Below, piece by piece: positions 24,251-31,175 of a stretch of 32,461 nt of DNA. Made by a program: the position numbers and the translations under genes. Position 1 is the stretch's first letter; each line of letters starts with the position of its first letter. The stretch is from a virus. The DNA lies in IMG/VR virus record IMGVR_UViG_3300024520_000316, positions 1 through 32,461 of that record. One strand, given 5' to 3'. Below the pieces are notes generated by a model. That model was given only the letters and a program-made list of their open reading frames with translations. It had not been told where the DNA came from and searched no databases.

Positions 24251-25764
24251 ACAATTTACACGTAACTCTAGACGAAGCAAACAAGCACACTCCTAAAGGT
24301 TTTGATCCTGCGGTAAGTAATACAAGACCGTGGAAAGACGAACAGAGCTTGTCTACGTATACCGAAAACATGGAGCTGCCAAAAGCAATTAACTTTGTAG
24401 ATGGTACGGTAGCACCTCCAACAACGGGCAACTTAGACGCTTATGTACTTACTGGTGCTGGTGTAGTTGATGCTGGGTGGGGTACTGCTACTTTTGGCGA
24501 CTGGGTAAGGTTTACTAACGCTATTGCAGCGCCTATTACTCCTTTAACTGGTTACTTGTGCTTTGATAGTACAGCTTCAGCTTGGAAAGAGTTTGACGGT
24601 TCTGTATGGGCTGCCTTTGGAGGGGGTGTTGATACTAATTTAGGAACTGACAACCTTACATTAAGCGGAGCGACTACGAGAACTTATAATATAGACGGTA
24701 ACGAGTTGAAATTTATTGACGGGGCAAATAATAAAATTAAAATAACTAGTTCAGGTGTAGGTGTAGGAAACATTGGTACTCCAGCGGCTCAATTACATGT
24801 TCAAGGCTCAGGCTCAACAAGTGGTACAACAGCGTTATTAGTTCAAAACAGTTTAGGCACTGACTTATTAGAAGTTAAAGATGATGGAACTATATTAGGA
24901 GCTTTTCCCGTAGGTGCTGGAAGTGGTACTGATTCCTTTCAAACTAACGGGGTAGGTTCTAGCGCAAGTGCTTTATATGCGATTGCTTTAGGTTTTAGTG
25001 CTAGTGCTAGTGGAGGTAATGGTATTGCTATTGGAAATGCTGCCTCAGGTGGAACTAACGGAATAGGTATTGGCGCACTCGCTTCAAGTTCTGGCGCACA
25101 AAGCGTAGCAATAGGAACTTCTTCTTCTTGTGCAGCACTAGACAGCGTTGCTTTAGGTAGAAATTCAATCGTAGTAGCCTCAGCGACTTATGGATTAGCT
25201 TTAGGTTTTTCTTCTGTTTCTAGCGGAGGCAATGGTATTGCTATTGGAAATCAATCACTTGGAGGAGCTAACGGAATAGGTATTGGAGCGCAAGCAAAAT
25301 CAGCGTCAGATGGCATATCAATAGGGTGTCTGGCTAACAGTTCAGCCACTAAAGGTATTAGCTTTGGTTTTAACATGAAGTCAACAGCAGACTACGCCTT
25401 AATGTTTGGAGGTTCTACAGCGGCTAAAACAAATGCAACATCAAACAGCTTAGAGGTTAACTTCAATGAAGCTACTTCTACAATTAGACTTGCTAGAAGT
25501 GCTGATAGTTGGATTAACACAAGTTCAAATTTTGGGATAGGAACAAACACACCAAGCGCAAAACTTGATGTAAATGGTAGTACTTTATTAAACGGAAATT
25601 TAGGACTTTTCGGAACTACTCCAGTTGCTCAACCTACCACTGCGATAATAGCACCGGCCCAGGTTCAAAACGGAGGTATAACAATAACAGATACAGATAC
25701 TTTTGAAGGATATACACTTTCTCAAATAGTAAAAGCAATGAGAACTATCGGTATATTAGCATAA
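24247..25764 (+). CDS. Tail fibre with YadA-like head repeats
   Basis: A 505-residue protein. Residues 1 to about 125 are a globular N-terminal part with a DUF2793-like Trp/Gly pattern (WGTATFGDWVRF, GYLCFDSTASAWKEF). Residues of about 235-375 carry many AIALG/IAIGN/VAIGT-type repeats spaced 14-16 residues, the left-handed beta-roll of YadA-like trimeric adhesin heads. The end contains the fibre motif FGIGTNTPSAKLDVNG and a helical C-terminus. It is most likely a trimeric receptor-binding fibre. Two nucleotide-level repeats within the head region show recent duplication. It starts at an ATGA overlap. Confidence 0.78.
   Translation: MNNLHVTLDEANKHTPKGFDPAVSNTRPWKDEQSLSTYTENMELPKAINFVDGTVAPPTTGNLDAYVLTGAGVVDAGWGTATFGDWVRFTNAIAAPITPLTGYLCFDSTASAWKEFDGSVWAAFGGGVDTNLGTDNLTLSGATTRTYNIDGNELKFIDGANNKIKITSSGVGVGNIGTPAAQLHVQGSGSTSGTTALLVQNSLGTDLLEVKDDGTILGAFPVGAGSGTDSFQTNGVGSSASALYAIALGFSASASGGNGIAIGNAASGGTNGIGIGALASSSGAQSVAIGTSSSCAALDSVALGRNSIVVASATYGLALGFSSVSSGGNGIAIGNQSLGGANGIGIGAQAKSASDGISIGCLANSSATKGISFGFNMKSTADYALMFGGSTAAKTNATSNSLEVNFNEATSTIRLARSADSWINTSSNFGIGTNTPSAKLDVNGSTLLNGNLGLFGTTPVAQPTTAIIAPAQVQNGGITITDTDTFEGYTLSQIVKAMRTIGILA
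24985..25289 (+). repeat. Internal duplication in the fibre head, period 213 bp
   Basis: 24985-25076 is closely repeated at 25198-25289 (offset 213 bp = 71 codons, in frame). It includes the shared 14-mers GGAATAGGTATTGG at 25060 and 25273. The intervening sequence is diverged, consistent with duplication of a block of beta-roll turns. Confidence 0.75.
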
Positions 25765-25778
25765 TATAAAAAAACATC

Positions 25779-26114
25779 ATGATAACATTAACAACACCAA
25801 ACGAAGAAAAAATAACTATTACAGGTTTTGAAACAGAAGTTGCAAGCGTATTATTTAGATTAGAGTTTTACGCTCCAGCAAACGGAAAAACTATTCAAGT
25901 AGCGTTATGCCCGTATGCAAGTATCGAAGCTTTTGAAGCTGGAGACAGCACAATATCAATTGAAGGTGTAGAAGGTTTTACAATAGCGGCAAAATATTAC
26001 GATCTTTTAAATGAGGACGGCACTTATAAAGAACAAACAATAACCGTAGCACATGACGAAGTTAAATCTTATTTAGACGGCTTAGGGTATTTGGCTACAA
26101 TTTCAGGAATTTAA
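25779..26114 (+). CDS. Hypothetical protein, 111 aa, in the fibre region
   Basis: Beta-rich with an opening ITLTTPNEEKITITGFETEV, then LFRLEFYAPANGKTIQVAL and a C-terminal helix EVKSYLDGLGYLATI. It starts 15 bp after the fibre gene. Small proteins in this slot are often fibre chaperones or fibre-associated subunits, but I cannot identify it. Confidence 0.55.
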   Translation: MITLTTPNEEKITITGFETEVASVLFRLEFYAPANGKTIQVALCPYASIEAFEAGDSTISIEGVEGFTIAAKYYDLLNEDGTYKEQTITVAHDEVKSYLDGLGYLATISGI

Positions 26115-26126
26115 ACAACAAAAAAG

Positions 26127-26330
26127 ATGAAACCAAACGAACAAACCGAAGAAGAAAAAGCATTAGAACAGGCGCAGGCATTGATTCAAGCTAAAGAAAA
26201 CGAAAAGGCTAAAGCTTTTTTAAATGATTACAAAGAATTAAGCGCAAAATATGGTTATCAATTATCACCAAAGGTAATAACAACTATTAACGGTACGATA
26301 ATGGATTTAGAAGTTATAAAATTACAGTAA
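26127..26330 (+). CDS. Small helical protein, 67 aa
   Basis: Mostly one charged helix (EEEKALEQAQALIQAKENEK, AKAFLNDYKELSAKYG) followed by a short strand-turn (SPKVITTINGTIMDLEV). Its TAA shares a base with the ATG of the next gene (TAATG). Not recognised; may bind a partner through its coiled coil. Confidence 0.5.
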   Translation: MKPNEQTEEEKALEQAQALIQAKENEKAKAFLNDYKELSAKYGYQLSPKVITTINGTIMDLEVIKLQ

Positions 26331-26515
26331 TGAAAGAAATTACCCTCACTAAAATTAGCTTCTTCTGTTTACTTATTCAGACCACTTTTGCAAACGTTAC
26401 ATTTAGCGACTCTATTGATTTTTTAGGCGATCACATTAGTATTATCTCTTTTATTATTATATTAGTTGCTAACTGGTCTAAGGTTAAAGCTCAGGTTAAA
26501 AAGTGGATAAAATGA
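26330..26515 (+). CDS. Small membrane protein, 61 aa, holin-like candidate
   Basis: Two hydrophobic stretches: residues 8-20 or so (KISFFCLLIQTTFANV) and 34-48 (HISIISFIIILVANW), then a Lys-rich C-terminus (KVKAQVKKWIK). Topology and size fit a small phage holin or membrane accessory. It starts at a TAATG overlap and ends in ATGA with the next membrane protein. Confidence 0.5.
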   Translation: MKEITLTKISFFCLLIQTTFANVTFSDSIDFLGDHISIISFIIILVANWSKVKAQVKKWIK

Positions 26516-26700
26516 CATTAAAAAGAAAACGTTTAATTAATTTATTGACGGCTTTAAAGGGGGTTGTATTAGTTGGTGGCGCAAGTGCTTACATTACAGA
26601 CCATGAACACATAACTTTTTGGGTATTAGTTGCTGGTGCTGGAATTGACGAAGCTATAAAGTTTTTAAAAAAAGACATTAAAATAATCGAGGAAGAGTAA
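26512..26700 (+). CDS. Small membrane protein, 62 aa, holin-like candidate
   Basis: ATG 26512 lies in the ATGA overlap with the preceding gene. An upstream in-frame GTG at 26503 would add three residues, but the ATGA junction supports 26512. Basic N-terminus (MTLKRKRLINLL), then two hydrophobic segments (GVVLVGGASAYI; FWVLVAGAGIDEAI) and a charged tail. The pair of coupled small membrane proteins suggests a holin/antiholin-like pair, although it is far from the lysis cassette at 29 kb. The stop overlaps the next start as TAATG. Confidence 0.5.
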   Translation: MTLKRKRLINLLTALKGVVLVGGASAYITDHEHITFWVLVAGAGIDEAIKFLKKDIKIIEEE

Positions 26701-27038
26701 TGCCTGTAACTCCAATCATACCACCAGATAGGATTGATCCTAACGTAGAGTACCGTTACTTAGAGTGTCAAGACTCTTATGTATTACTATTAATGCAAAG
26801 GCAGCTAGATGCGATAAATGGTATTTCTGGAGGGTTTAAAGACAAACTATTACAAGTTGACACTGTAGGTACTACTAACTATTTAGGGTATGCAGAAGCT
26901 GGTAGCGATACAAGCGCAACGGTTTGGGCTATTAAAAGGGTTGTAGAAGTTGGTAATAGCGTTGTAATAACATGGGCAGACGGTACAAAAGACTTTGACA
27001 ATATTTGGAACGATAGATTAACTTTAACTTACAGTTAA
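26700..27038 (+). CDS. Hypothetical protein, 112 aa, fibre region
   Basis: It opens with a Pro-rich turn (PVTPIIPPDRIDPNVEYRYLE), then a helix (SYVLLLMQRQLDAINGISG) and a beta-rich end (VEVGNSVVITWADGTKDFDNIW). It is coupled on both sides by TAATG overlaps. No family recognised; it may be a structural accessory of the tail. Confidence 0.55.
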   Translation: MPVTPIIPPDRIDPNVEYRYLECQDSYVLLLMQRQLDAINGISGGFKDKLLQVDTVGTTNYLGYAEAGSDTSATVWAIKRVVEVGNSVVITWADGTKDFDNIWNDRLTLTYS

Positions 27039-27304
27039 TGAACGTTAAGTACGATAAAATATTAGACTGTTTAAGAGAGGAAGATACGCCTACAGCTGGC
27101 TCTTTTGTGGGTATTAAAAACCACTTGAAGCTTGGTGATGATTTAGTAGTTTCAGATTGTTTTCAATACCTTTCTTACAAAAGAATGAGTATTGATTCAG
27201 GTGTTACGGTTACAATTGATGATGGTGCAGAGTTTGGAGTTCATAATGGAATACTGAAAAATGACGGCTTGATAATTAATAACGGAATTTTAATAATTGA
27301 TTAA
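27038..27304 (+). CDS. Hypothetical protein, 88 aa, beta-rich
   Basis: The second half resembles right-handed beta-helix turns (VTVTIDDGAEFGVHNGIL, KNDGLIINNGILII), as in short beta-solenoid caps or tail-fibre accessory proteins. It starts at a TAATG overlap and is followed 2 bp later by the next fibre-like gene. Not assigned. Confidence 0.55.
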   Translation: MNVKYDKILDCLREEDTPTAGSFVGIKNHLKLGDDLVVSDCFQYLSYKRMSIDSGVTVTIDDGAEFGVHNGILKNDGLIINNGILIID

Positions 27305-27306
27305 CA

Positions 27307-28203
27307 ATGGGAGTATTACAAACAGAAAAAATAGATCAATCGTTAGTTGCAACACCTCCAACTGGTTATTATAATATATTTATTGATACCGACGGTATTG
27401 AAAAAAAGAAAGATGCTGCTGGTGTAGTTACTCCAACAAGTGCAGCAGGACAAAATGATAAGGTTAAAACTTCTGTAACAGATACTACTGACGGTTATTT
27501 AGAGGATAAAATAACAGGAGAATCAGATAAAATAACTATCACTAAAATTAACACAGGAGCTAATGAGTCTCTAGTAGTTACTGTAGGTACAGACATTTTT
27601 GACTTATCTGTTGATGATTCTGACGCGATAACCGAAGGACTCTCAAACCTATTTTTAACAGTGGCAGAGAGAAGTAAAATAGCAGACTCTATTACTGCTT
27701 CAGACGTTAAGAATAGCATTGAAGAAGACTCGGGTGATTTGCAATTAGTGAATGATGCTAACTCCCCTGGTAACGATCAATATTACGGAACTGACAATAG
27801 CGGAACAAAAGGCTTTCATTCATTCCCTGCACCTGCAGATAATTATTTTAAAGCAGAGGTTCTATCTACTACAAACTCAAATAATTTTAATAGTAACACG
27901 CCTACAAACATACCAGACATTACATACACAATAACTCAGGACGGGGATTATGTTTTTTACTCGGTTGTAAATTGTAACAATGACGAAAATGGGGAACTTG
28001 AAATGTATTTTGCTAAAAACGGAACTACTATAAATAACTCAATAGTCACCGATAGGCAGCAAAAAAACCAAGACCAATCAATCCAAAACACATACCCTGT
28101 TGATGGGCTTGTTATTGGTGATGTTATTACGGTACAGTTTAACACAAGGGGCGACAATGTAGATTTATTAACTAGGAGAATGTTAGTTCAATCATGGTCG
28201 TAG
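27307..28203 (+). CDS. Fibre-like protein with C-terminal C1q/TNF-like beta-sandwich
   Basis: A 298-residue protein. The N-terminal half is a polar, repeat-poor shaft-like region (YYNIFIDTDGIEKKKD, KITITKINTGANESL). The last 120 residues show the strand pattern of a C1q/TNF-like jelly roll (DITYTITQDGDYVFYSVV, GELEMYFAKNGTTIN, DVITVQFNTRGDNV). Such domains often end phage tail fibres or appendages as a receptor-binding trimer. The last 10 bp overlap the next gene. Confidence 0.6.
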   Translation: MGVLQTEKIDQSLVATPPTGYYNIFIDTDGIEKKKDAAGVVTPTSAAGQNDKVKTSVTDTTDGYLEDKITGESDKITITKINTGANESLVVTVGTDIFDLSVDDSDAITEGLSNLFLTVAERSKIADSITASDVKNSIEEDSGDLQLVNDANSPGNDQYYGTDNSGTKGFHSFPAPADNYFKAEVLSTTNSNNFNSNTPTNIPDITYTITQDGDYVFYSVVNCNNDENGELEMYFAKNGTTINNSIVTDRQQKNQDQSIQNTYPVDGLVIGDVITVQFNTRGDNVDLLTRRMLVQSWS

Positions 28204-28538
28204 ATTGTTTAAAATGTATAAATTCGGCTTGTTGCTCTTTAGTAATAGAGGTAGATAAGTTAGAGTTTGAATTGTTAAAAGAAAAAGGGCTAAGTGATTG
28301 TTTTATTAAACACGTAGATGTTTTTGTGGACAAATTCCCTAAGTTAAAAGACAAAAAAGAACAGTTAGAAGAAAATTATTCCGATAACTACGCAGAAATG
28401 AAAAAAAGTAAAGACGGGCTTTGTGTTAATTTAGATAGAAAAACAATGCTTTGTTCTATTTATGAAGATAGGCCGAAAGTCTGCAAGGATTACGAAAATA
28501 ATAGATGTTCAAAAATTAGAAAATTATGTACAAATTAG
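28194..28538 (+). CDS. YkgJ-family cysteine-cluster protein
   Basis: A 114-residue protein with the YkgJ pattern: an N-terminal CLKC...CC (Cys5, Cys8, Cys13, Cys14), then later GLCVNL, MLCSIYEDRPKVC and further Cys. The CxxC...CC + CxxYxxRPxxC arrangement binds zinc or an Fe-S centre in this family; cellular function is poorly known. Its overlap with the fibre gene (10 bp) and with the next gene (13 bp) shows it belongs to the late operon. A carrier or modifier for a tail protein is possible, but that is speculation. Confidence 0.75.
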   Translation: MVVDCLKCINSACCSLVIEVDKLEFELLKEKGLSDCFIKHVDVFVDKFPKLKDKKEQLEENYSDNYAEMKKSKDGLCVNLDRKTMLCSIYEDRPKVCKDYENNRCSKIRKLCTN

Positions 28539-29032
28539 AGATTGCACCAACTAACGAAAACGCAGACGGAAAATATTTTAACAATTGGTTGAGGGAAAAC
28601 CACACTTTCACCTCTGTATCTCATGGCGACCTAAAGGTTATTGTATCTTTCGCAACTGAGCCAGTGGCGGAAATAAAAACAGCTATAGCTGAAAAGTACG
28701 AAAGCCTTACAGGTTCTGACGTAATACCTTTCGCATCAATACTTGAAGATTTCAGCAAGTCAGAGGTAGACGGAAAAAGATTGTTTTATAATTTTTCATC
28801 TGAGAATTTCGCTTTAAGGTACTTAACTGGAGAATTAACAATACAAAATGTAGACTACATCTTTGAAAGGTTAAAGCCTGTTTTAGATCCTTTGCTTGTA
28901 GGTTTCTGGAGTTTAGCCATGTATAGAATGATAGCTAAAATAGCTCCAATAACACAGGACGATATTGACAACGGTTACACTCAAGAAGTTCATGATAAAT
29001 TACTAAACGACATCACATCATATTTGTATTAA
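28526..29032 (+). CDS. Hypothetical protein, 168 aa
   Basis: Mixed alpha/beta: an N-terminal sheet (KLEIAPTNENADGKYFNNW, DLKVIVSFATEPV) and a helical C-terminal half with a hydrophobic patch (PLLVGFWSLAMYRMIAKIAP) that is not clearly transmembrane. It overlaps the YkgJ gene by 13 bp. Not recognised. After its stop there is a 110-bp AT-rich gap before the lysis cassette. Confidence 0.5.
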   Translation: MYKLEIAPTNENADGKYFNNWLRENHTFTSVSHGDLKVIVSFATEPVAEIKTAIAEKYESLTGSDVIPFASILEDFSKSEVDGKRLFYNFSSENFALRYLTGELTIQNVDYIFERLKPVLDPLLVGFWSLAMYRMIAKIAPITQDDIDNGYTQEVHDKLLNDITSYLY

Positions 29033-29116
29033 TACCTTACTATTAATTTGTTTAATTAGTTTTTATTAACTATAAAAATATATTCTAATAAACCTATTTT
29101 CTTTTCATATAAAATG

Positions 29117-29132
29117 TTTACTTTCAAGTAAA
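29117..29132. promoter_or_regulatory. 16-bp palindrome before the lysis cassette, possible operator
   Basis: TTTACTT-TC-AAGTAAA is a perfect inverted repeat (7 bp arms, 2-bp centre). It overlaps a degenerate -7-like sequence (TACTTTC) and is 10 bp upstream of ATG 29143. It would suit a dimeric regulator controlling late lysis genes. No second copy was noticed. Confidence 0.4.
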
Positions 29133-29142
29133 TACGATTATT

Positions 29143-29610
29143 ATGAAAGAATTTTTAAAAGGTATTGCAACGCTTGTAGGGGCTTTAATTATAACAATCA
29201 TTTACTTACCTGTTGGGCTTCCTTATACTTATTTACACGCATTATATTACTGGATTAAAGGTAGAAAGTTTAAAAACTTCTTTCAGTTGATCGCTAGACA
29301 AATAGACGGTACATTAGCTGTTGTTGGATATGTATTTTATCACTTAGCTATTGCTCTTGATATGCTTTGGAATGTAAACGGTGAGTTTATAGAAGACCTA
29401 ACAACCACAACAGAACACACAAGCTTCGGAGAAAAGAATATAACAGTATCGACAGCAACAGGTGAACAAGAAATTTTAGGACTACAAAAACCACTAGGTA
29501 AAAAGTTTAACATTTGGTTAAATTGGTTGTTTGGTCAAAAAAGTCACGCAACAGATTCTTACCAACTTCATTTAAAAGAGCAGGAATTGAAGCGAAAATA
29601 TTTCCAGTAA
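29143..29610 (+). CDS. Membrane protein, 155 aa, lysis-region candidate
   Basis: A hydrophobic N-terminal half with two probable membrane helices (residues about 6-30, LVGALIITIIYLPVGLPYTYL; and 60-78, LAVVGYVFYHLAIALDML) separated by a basic loop (GRKFKNFFQL). The second half is polar. It precedes the DUF5675 gene by 19 bp, so it may be a holin or other lysis accessory, though it is larger than a usual holin. Not recognised. Confidence 0.5.
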   Translation: MKEFLKGIATLVGALIITIIYLPVGLPYTYLHALYYWIKGRKFKNFFQLIARQIDGTLAVVGYVFYHLAIALDMLWNVNGEFIEDLTTTTEHTSFGEKNITVSTATGEQEILGLQKPLGKKFNIWLNWLFGQKSHATDSYQLHLKEQELKRKYFQ

Positions 29611-29629
29611 AAATTATTAACTTTATTAC

Positions 29630-30088
29630 ATGATAAAAAAAGAACTACTAATTAAACGCTTCATTTATAACGATGAAGAAACTACAGGAGGAGAAGCTAA
29701 TAACATAGGTGAATTTTTCATTGATGGTGAATTTTTTTGCTACTCTTTAGAGGATAAGATAAGATTTGAAAAGGTTTACGGTAAAACAGCTATTCCAGAT
29801 GGACGCTACAAGATTGTTTTAACACGCTCTAACAGGTTTAAAAGAGTTATGCCCCTACTTGTACATGTTCCAAACTTTGAAGGCGTTAGGTTGCATGGTG
29901 GTAATACTGCTGAAAATTCGCACGGTTGCCCCTTAATAGCTTTTCACACTGATAAAGTTAAAATTTGGGGTACTGCTGAACGGATCTTAACAAAGAAGCT
30001 CCAGGAGTTTGAAGAAGAACACTTAGATGGTGAAATTTGGCTAACAATTGAAAACTGTTTTCTTTCATACGATGGTAAAGGTGCTTAA
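29630..30088 (+). CDS. DUF5675 family protein, probable peptidoglycan-active enzyme
   Basis: A 152-residue protein with the family core: RLHGGNTAENSHGCPLI with His89, Ser97, His98, Cys100 and a preceding YSLEDKIR...AIPDGRYKI. The HxxxxxxSHGC arrangement resembles the catalytic loop of YkuD-type L,D-transpeptidases. DUF5675 proteins often sit in phage lysis regions. An endolysin-like or peptidoglycan-modifying role is inferred from this motif and the neighbouring spanin-like gene; no activity is proven. The next tiny gene starts inside its 3' end (17-bp overlap). Confidence 0.7.
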   Translation: MIKKELLIKRFIYNDEETTGGEANNIGEFFIDGEFFCYSLEDKIRFEKVYGKTAIPDGRYKIVLTRSNRFKRVMPLLVHVPNFEGVRLHGGNTAENSHGCPLIAFHTDKVKIWGTAERILTKKLQEFEEEHLDGEIWLTIENCFLSYDGKGA

Positions 30089-30152
30089 GTTAGTATTCGC
30101 TATCTTCGTGCTAGGCATTTTAGCCGCTTTAATCTTACCTACTTTATTATGA
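30072..30152 (+). CDS. Tiny membrane peptide, 26 aa, in lysis cassette
   Basis: ATG 30072 to TGA 30150-30152, overlapping the DUF5675 gene by 17 bp and the spanin-like gene by 4 bp (ATGA). It has a short basic start (MVKVLK) and one long hydrophobic helix (LVFAIFVLGILAALILP). Position and topology suggest a pinholin-like or antiholin-like peptide, but the function is open. Confidence 0.5.
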   Translation: MVKVLKLVFAIFVLGILAALILPTLL

Positions 30153-30661
30153 AAAAAATAATATTATTTATTGCACTAGGAATAGTAGCAATTTTCCTTA
30201 TGTCTTCATGTGCCAGTTCACAAAAGAGACTACAGCGCAAAATAGAAAGGCACGGAATAAAAGAAAGCGTAACTTTTGTAATTGCTAAATATCCTGAATA
30301 CTTTAAAAGTAGAGATACCACAATAACAGACACGGTAATAGTTAGAGATACTATAATTTTAAAAGCTGATACTGTAATAGAATTTTTAAAAGATTCTAGC
30401 AACTTCCTAACCTTAAACAATGATTCAATTAGCTTGACCATTGATAAGGTCACAAATGAAGTAAGGATAGTTTATAAGGAAAGAATAGTACCAATTGAAA
30501 AGATTATTTACAGAGACGTTGAGTGCCCTGTTATTATTTGTCCAGATTGTGACGACTTAAAAGATAAGAGTATTGTACCTTCTAACTTTCCTTGGTGGAT
30601 GCTTATTGTGGGCGGTGTTGTTCTGGTAGCTTTCAAAATTTGGCTAAACAAGTCTAAGTAG
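30149..30661 (+). CDS. Probable unimolecular spanin (lipoprotein plus C-terminal membrane anchor)
   Basis: A 170-residue protein. The first 20 residues are a lipoprotein signal (MKKIILFIALGIVAIFLMSSC) with lipidated Cys21. The middle is a long periplasmic segment with beta-rich repeats (TVIVRDTIILKADTVIEF). The end has a second hydrophobic helix (WWMLIVGGVVLVAFKIWL) and a basic tail. A lipid anchor at one end and a membrane helix at the other is the defining topology of u-spanins, which fuse inner and outer membranes in the last step of lysis. Its place after the DUF5675 gene agrees. The residues after Cys21 are basic, without the acidic export signal of Bacteroidetes surface lipoproteins, so retention in the periplasm is expected. 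Confidence 0.65.
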   Translation: MKKIILFIALGIVAIFLMSSCASSQKRLQRKIERHGIKESVTFVIAKYPEYFKSRDTTITDTVIVRDTIILKADTVIEFLKDSSNFLTLNNDSISLTIDKVTNEVRIVYKERIVPIEKIIYRDVECPVIICPDCDDLKDKSIVPSNFPWWMLIVGGVVLVAFKIWLNKSK

Positions 30662-30715
30662 CTACCTTTAAGACGCTACAAGGTGTGGTTTCCTAGTAGT
30701 ATTGGTTTTTTCATC

Positions 30716-30775
30716 ATGGCAGGCCCTATCTTAATTGGTGGGGCTTGTTTAGTAATGTACTTTTGTGTATATTAG
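30716..30775 (+). CDS. Possible tiny hydrophobic peptide, 19 aa (doubtful)
   Basis: ATG 30716 to TAG 30773-30775 encodes a short hydrophobic sequence (GPILIGGACLVMYFCVY). It overlaps the promoter of the next gene, so it may be a chance frame. A 6-bp stem, AGGCCC with GGGGCTT, lies in the same region and could be a weak terminator. Kept only because several similar tiny membrane genes exist in this window. Confidence 0.2.
   Translation: MAGPILIGGACLVMYFCVY
30745..30775 (+). promoter_or_regulatory. Bacteroidota-like promoter: TTG-N20-TATATTAG
   Basis: TTG at 30745-30747 and TATATTAG (one mismatch to TAnnTTTG) at 30768-30775, 20 bp apart. ATG 30780 lies 4 bp after the box, giving a very short or absent leader. 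Confidence 0.5.
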
Positions 30776-30779
30776 CGCA

Positions 30780-31052
30780 ATGAAAAAGGCACTACATAAT
30801 ATAAACCAGCTGATAAAAGCTAAAACCAAACGTTGCACAATGAAACCAAGCGACTTCTTAAAAGCAATAGCTGAAGATTCTGAAAAGAATATTAAACAAA
30901 TGGGCATAGAGATTGGCCGTGGTGAAGGGTCAAGCTTTTCTAGGACCGTAAATACTGAAATGATTAGAGTTGAGGACCTAAAAAAATGTATTGAGTGTAC
31001 AGGCCAAGACTTTGTTATACTATACAAGGGCTTAAAAGTACATATAGATTAA
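30780..31052 (+). CDS. Small regulator-like protein, 90 aa
   Basis: Starts at ATG 30780; an in-frame GTG at 30765 falls inside the promoter, so it is not the start. The sequence is helical and basic in front (KKALHNINQLIKAKTKRC), then IKQMGIEIGRGEGSSFSRTV and a helix MIRVEDLKKCIECTGQDF. The latter pattern is reminiscent of Cro/XRE-type phage repressor C-terminal helices (the ...EDL..I...TG pattern), but I see no clean HTH. It is monocistronic, with its own promoter and terminator, which fits a regulatory gene. Tentative. Confidence 0.5.
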   Translation: MKKALHNINQLIKAKTKRCTMKPSDFLKAIAEDSEKNIKQMGIEIGRGEGSSFSRTVNTEMIRVEDLKKCIECTGQDFVILYKGLKVHID

Positions 31053-31086
31053 TTTGTTGTTTATTGGTTTATACAATGATGTGATT

Positions 31087-31107
31087 AGGGGCTTTGCGGC
31101 CCCTTTT
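31087..31107 (+). terminator. Intrinsic terminator after the regulator-like gene
   Basis: AGGGGC (31087-31092) pairs with GCCCCT (31099-31104) around a six-base loop, followed by a short T run (TTT, then TCTGTTAATA). GC-rich stem but weak T tract. Confidence 0.65.
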
Positions 31108-31139
31108 CTGTTAATAAATAAAAAAAATGTTGATAATTA

Positions 31140-31171
31140 TTTGTGTGGTAATATACTTTTACGTATATTTG
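31140..31171 (+). promoter_or_regulatory. Bacteroidota consensus promoter: TTTG-N20-TATATTTG
   Basis: TTTG at 31140-31143 and TATATTTG at 31164-31171, 20 bp apart, the best promoter in the window. It drives the second early operon (tiny membrane gene, unknown, ERF, pentapeptide). ATG 31176 lies 4 bp after the box. Confidence 0.8.
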
Positions 31172-31175
31172 GAAC

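Noticed and set aside
27752-27934. 60-codon + strand frame inside the fibre-like gene
   Set aside because: Contained entirely in another frame of the 298-aa protein, with no independent start context or recognisable motif.
30765-30779. GTG start at 30765 for the regulator-like gene
   Set aside because: It falls inside the promoter region (box at 30768-30775). ATG 30780 is used.
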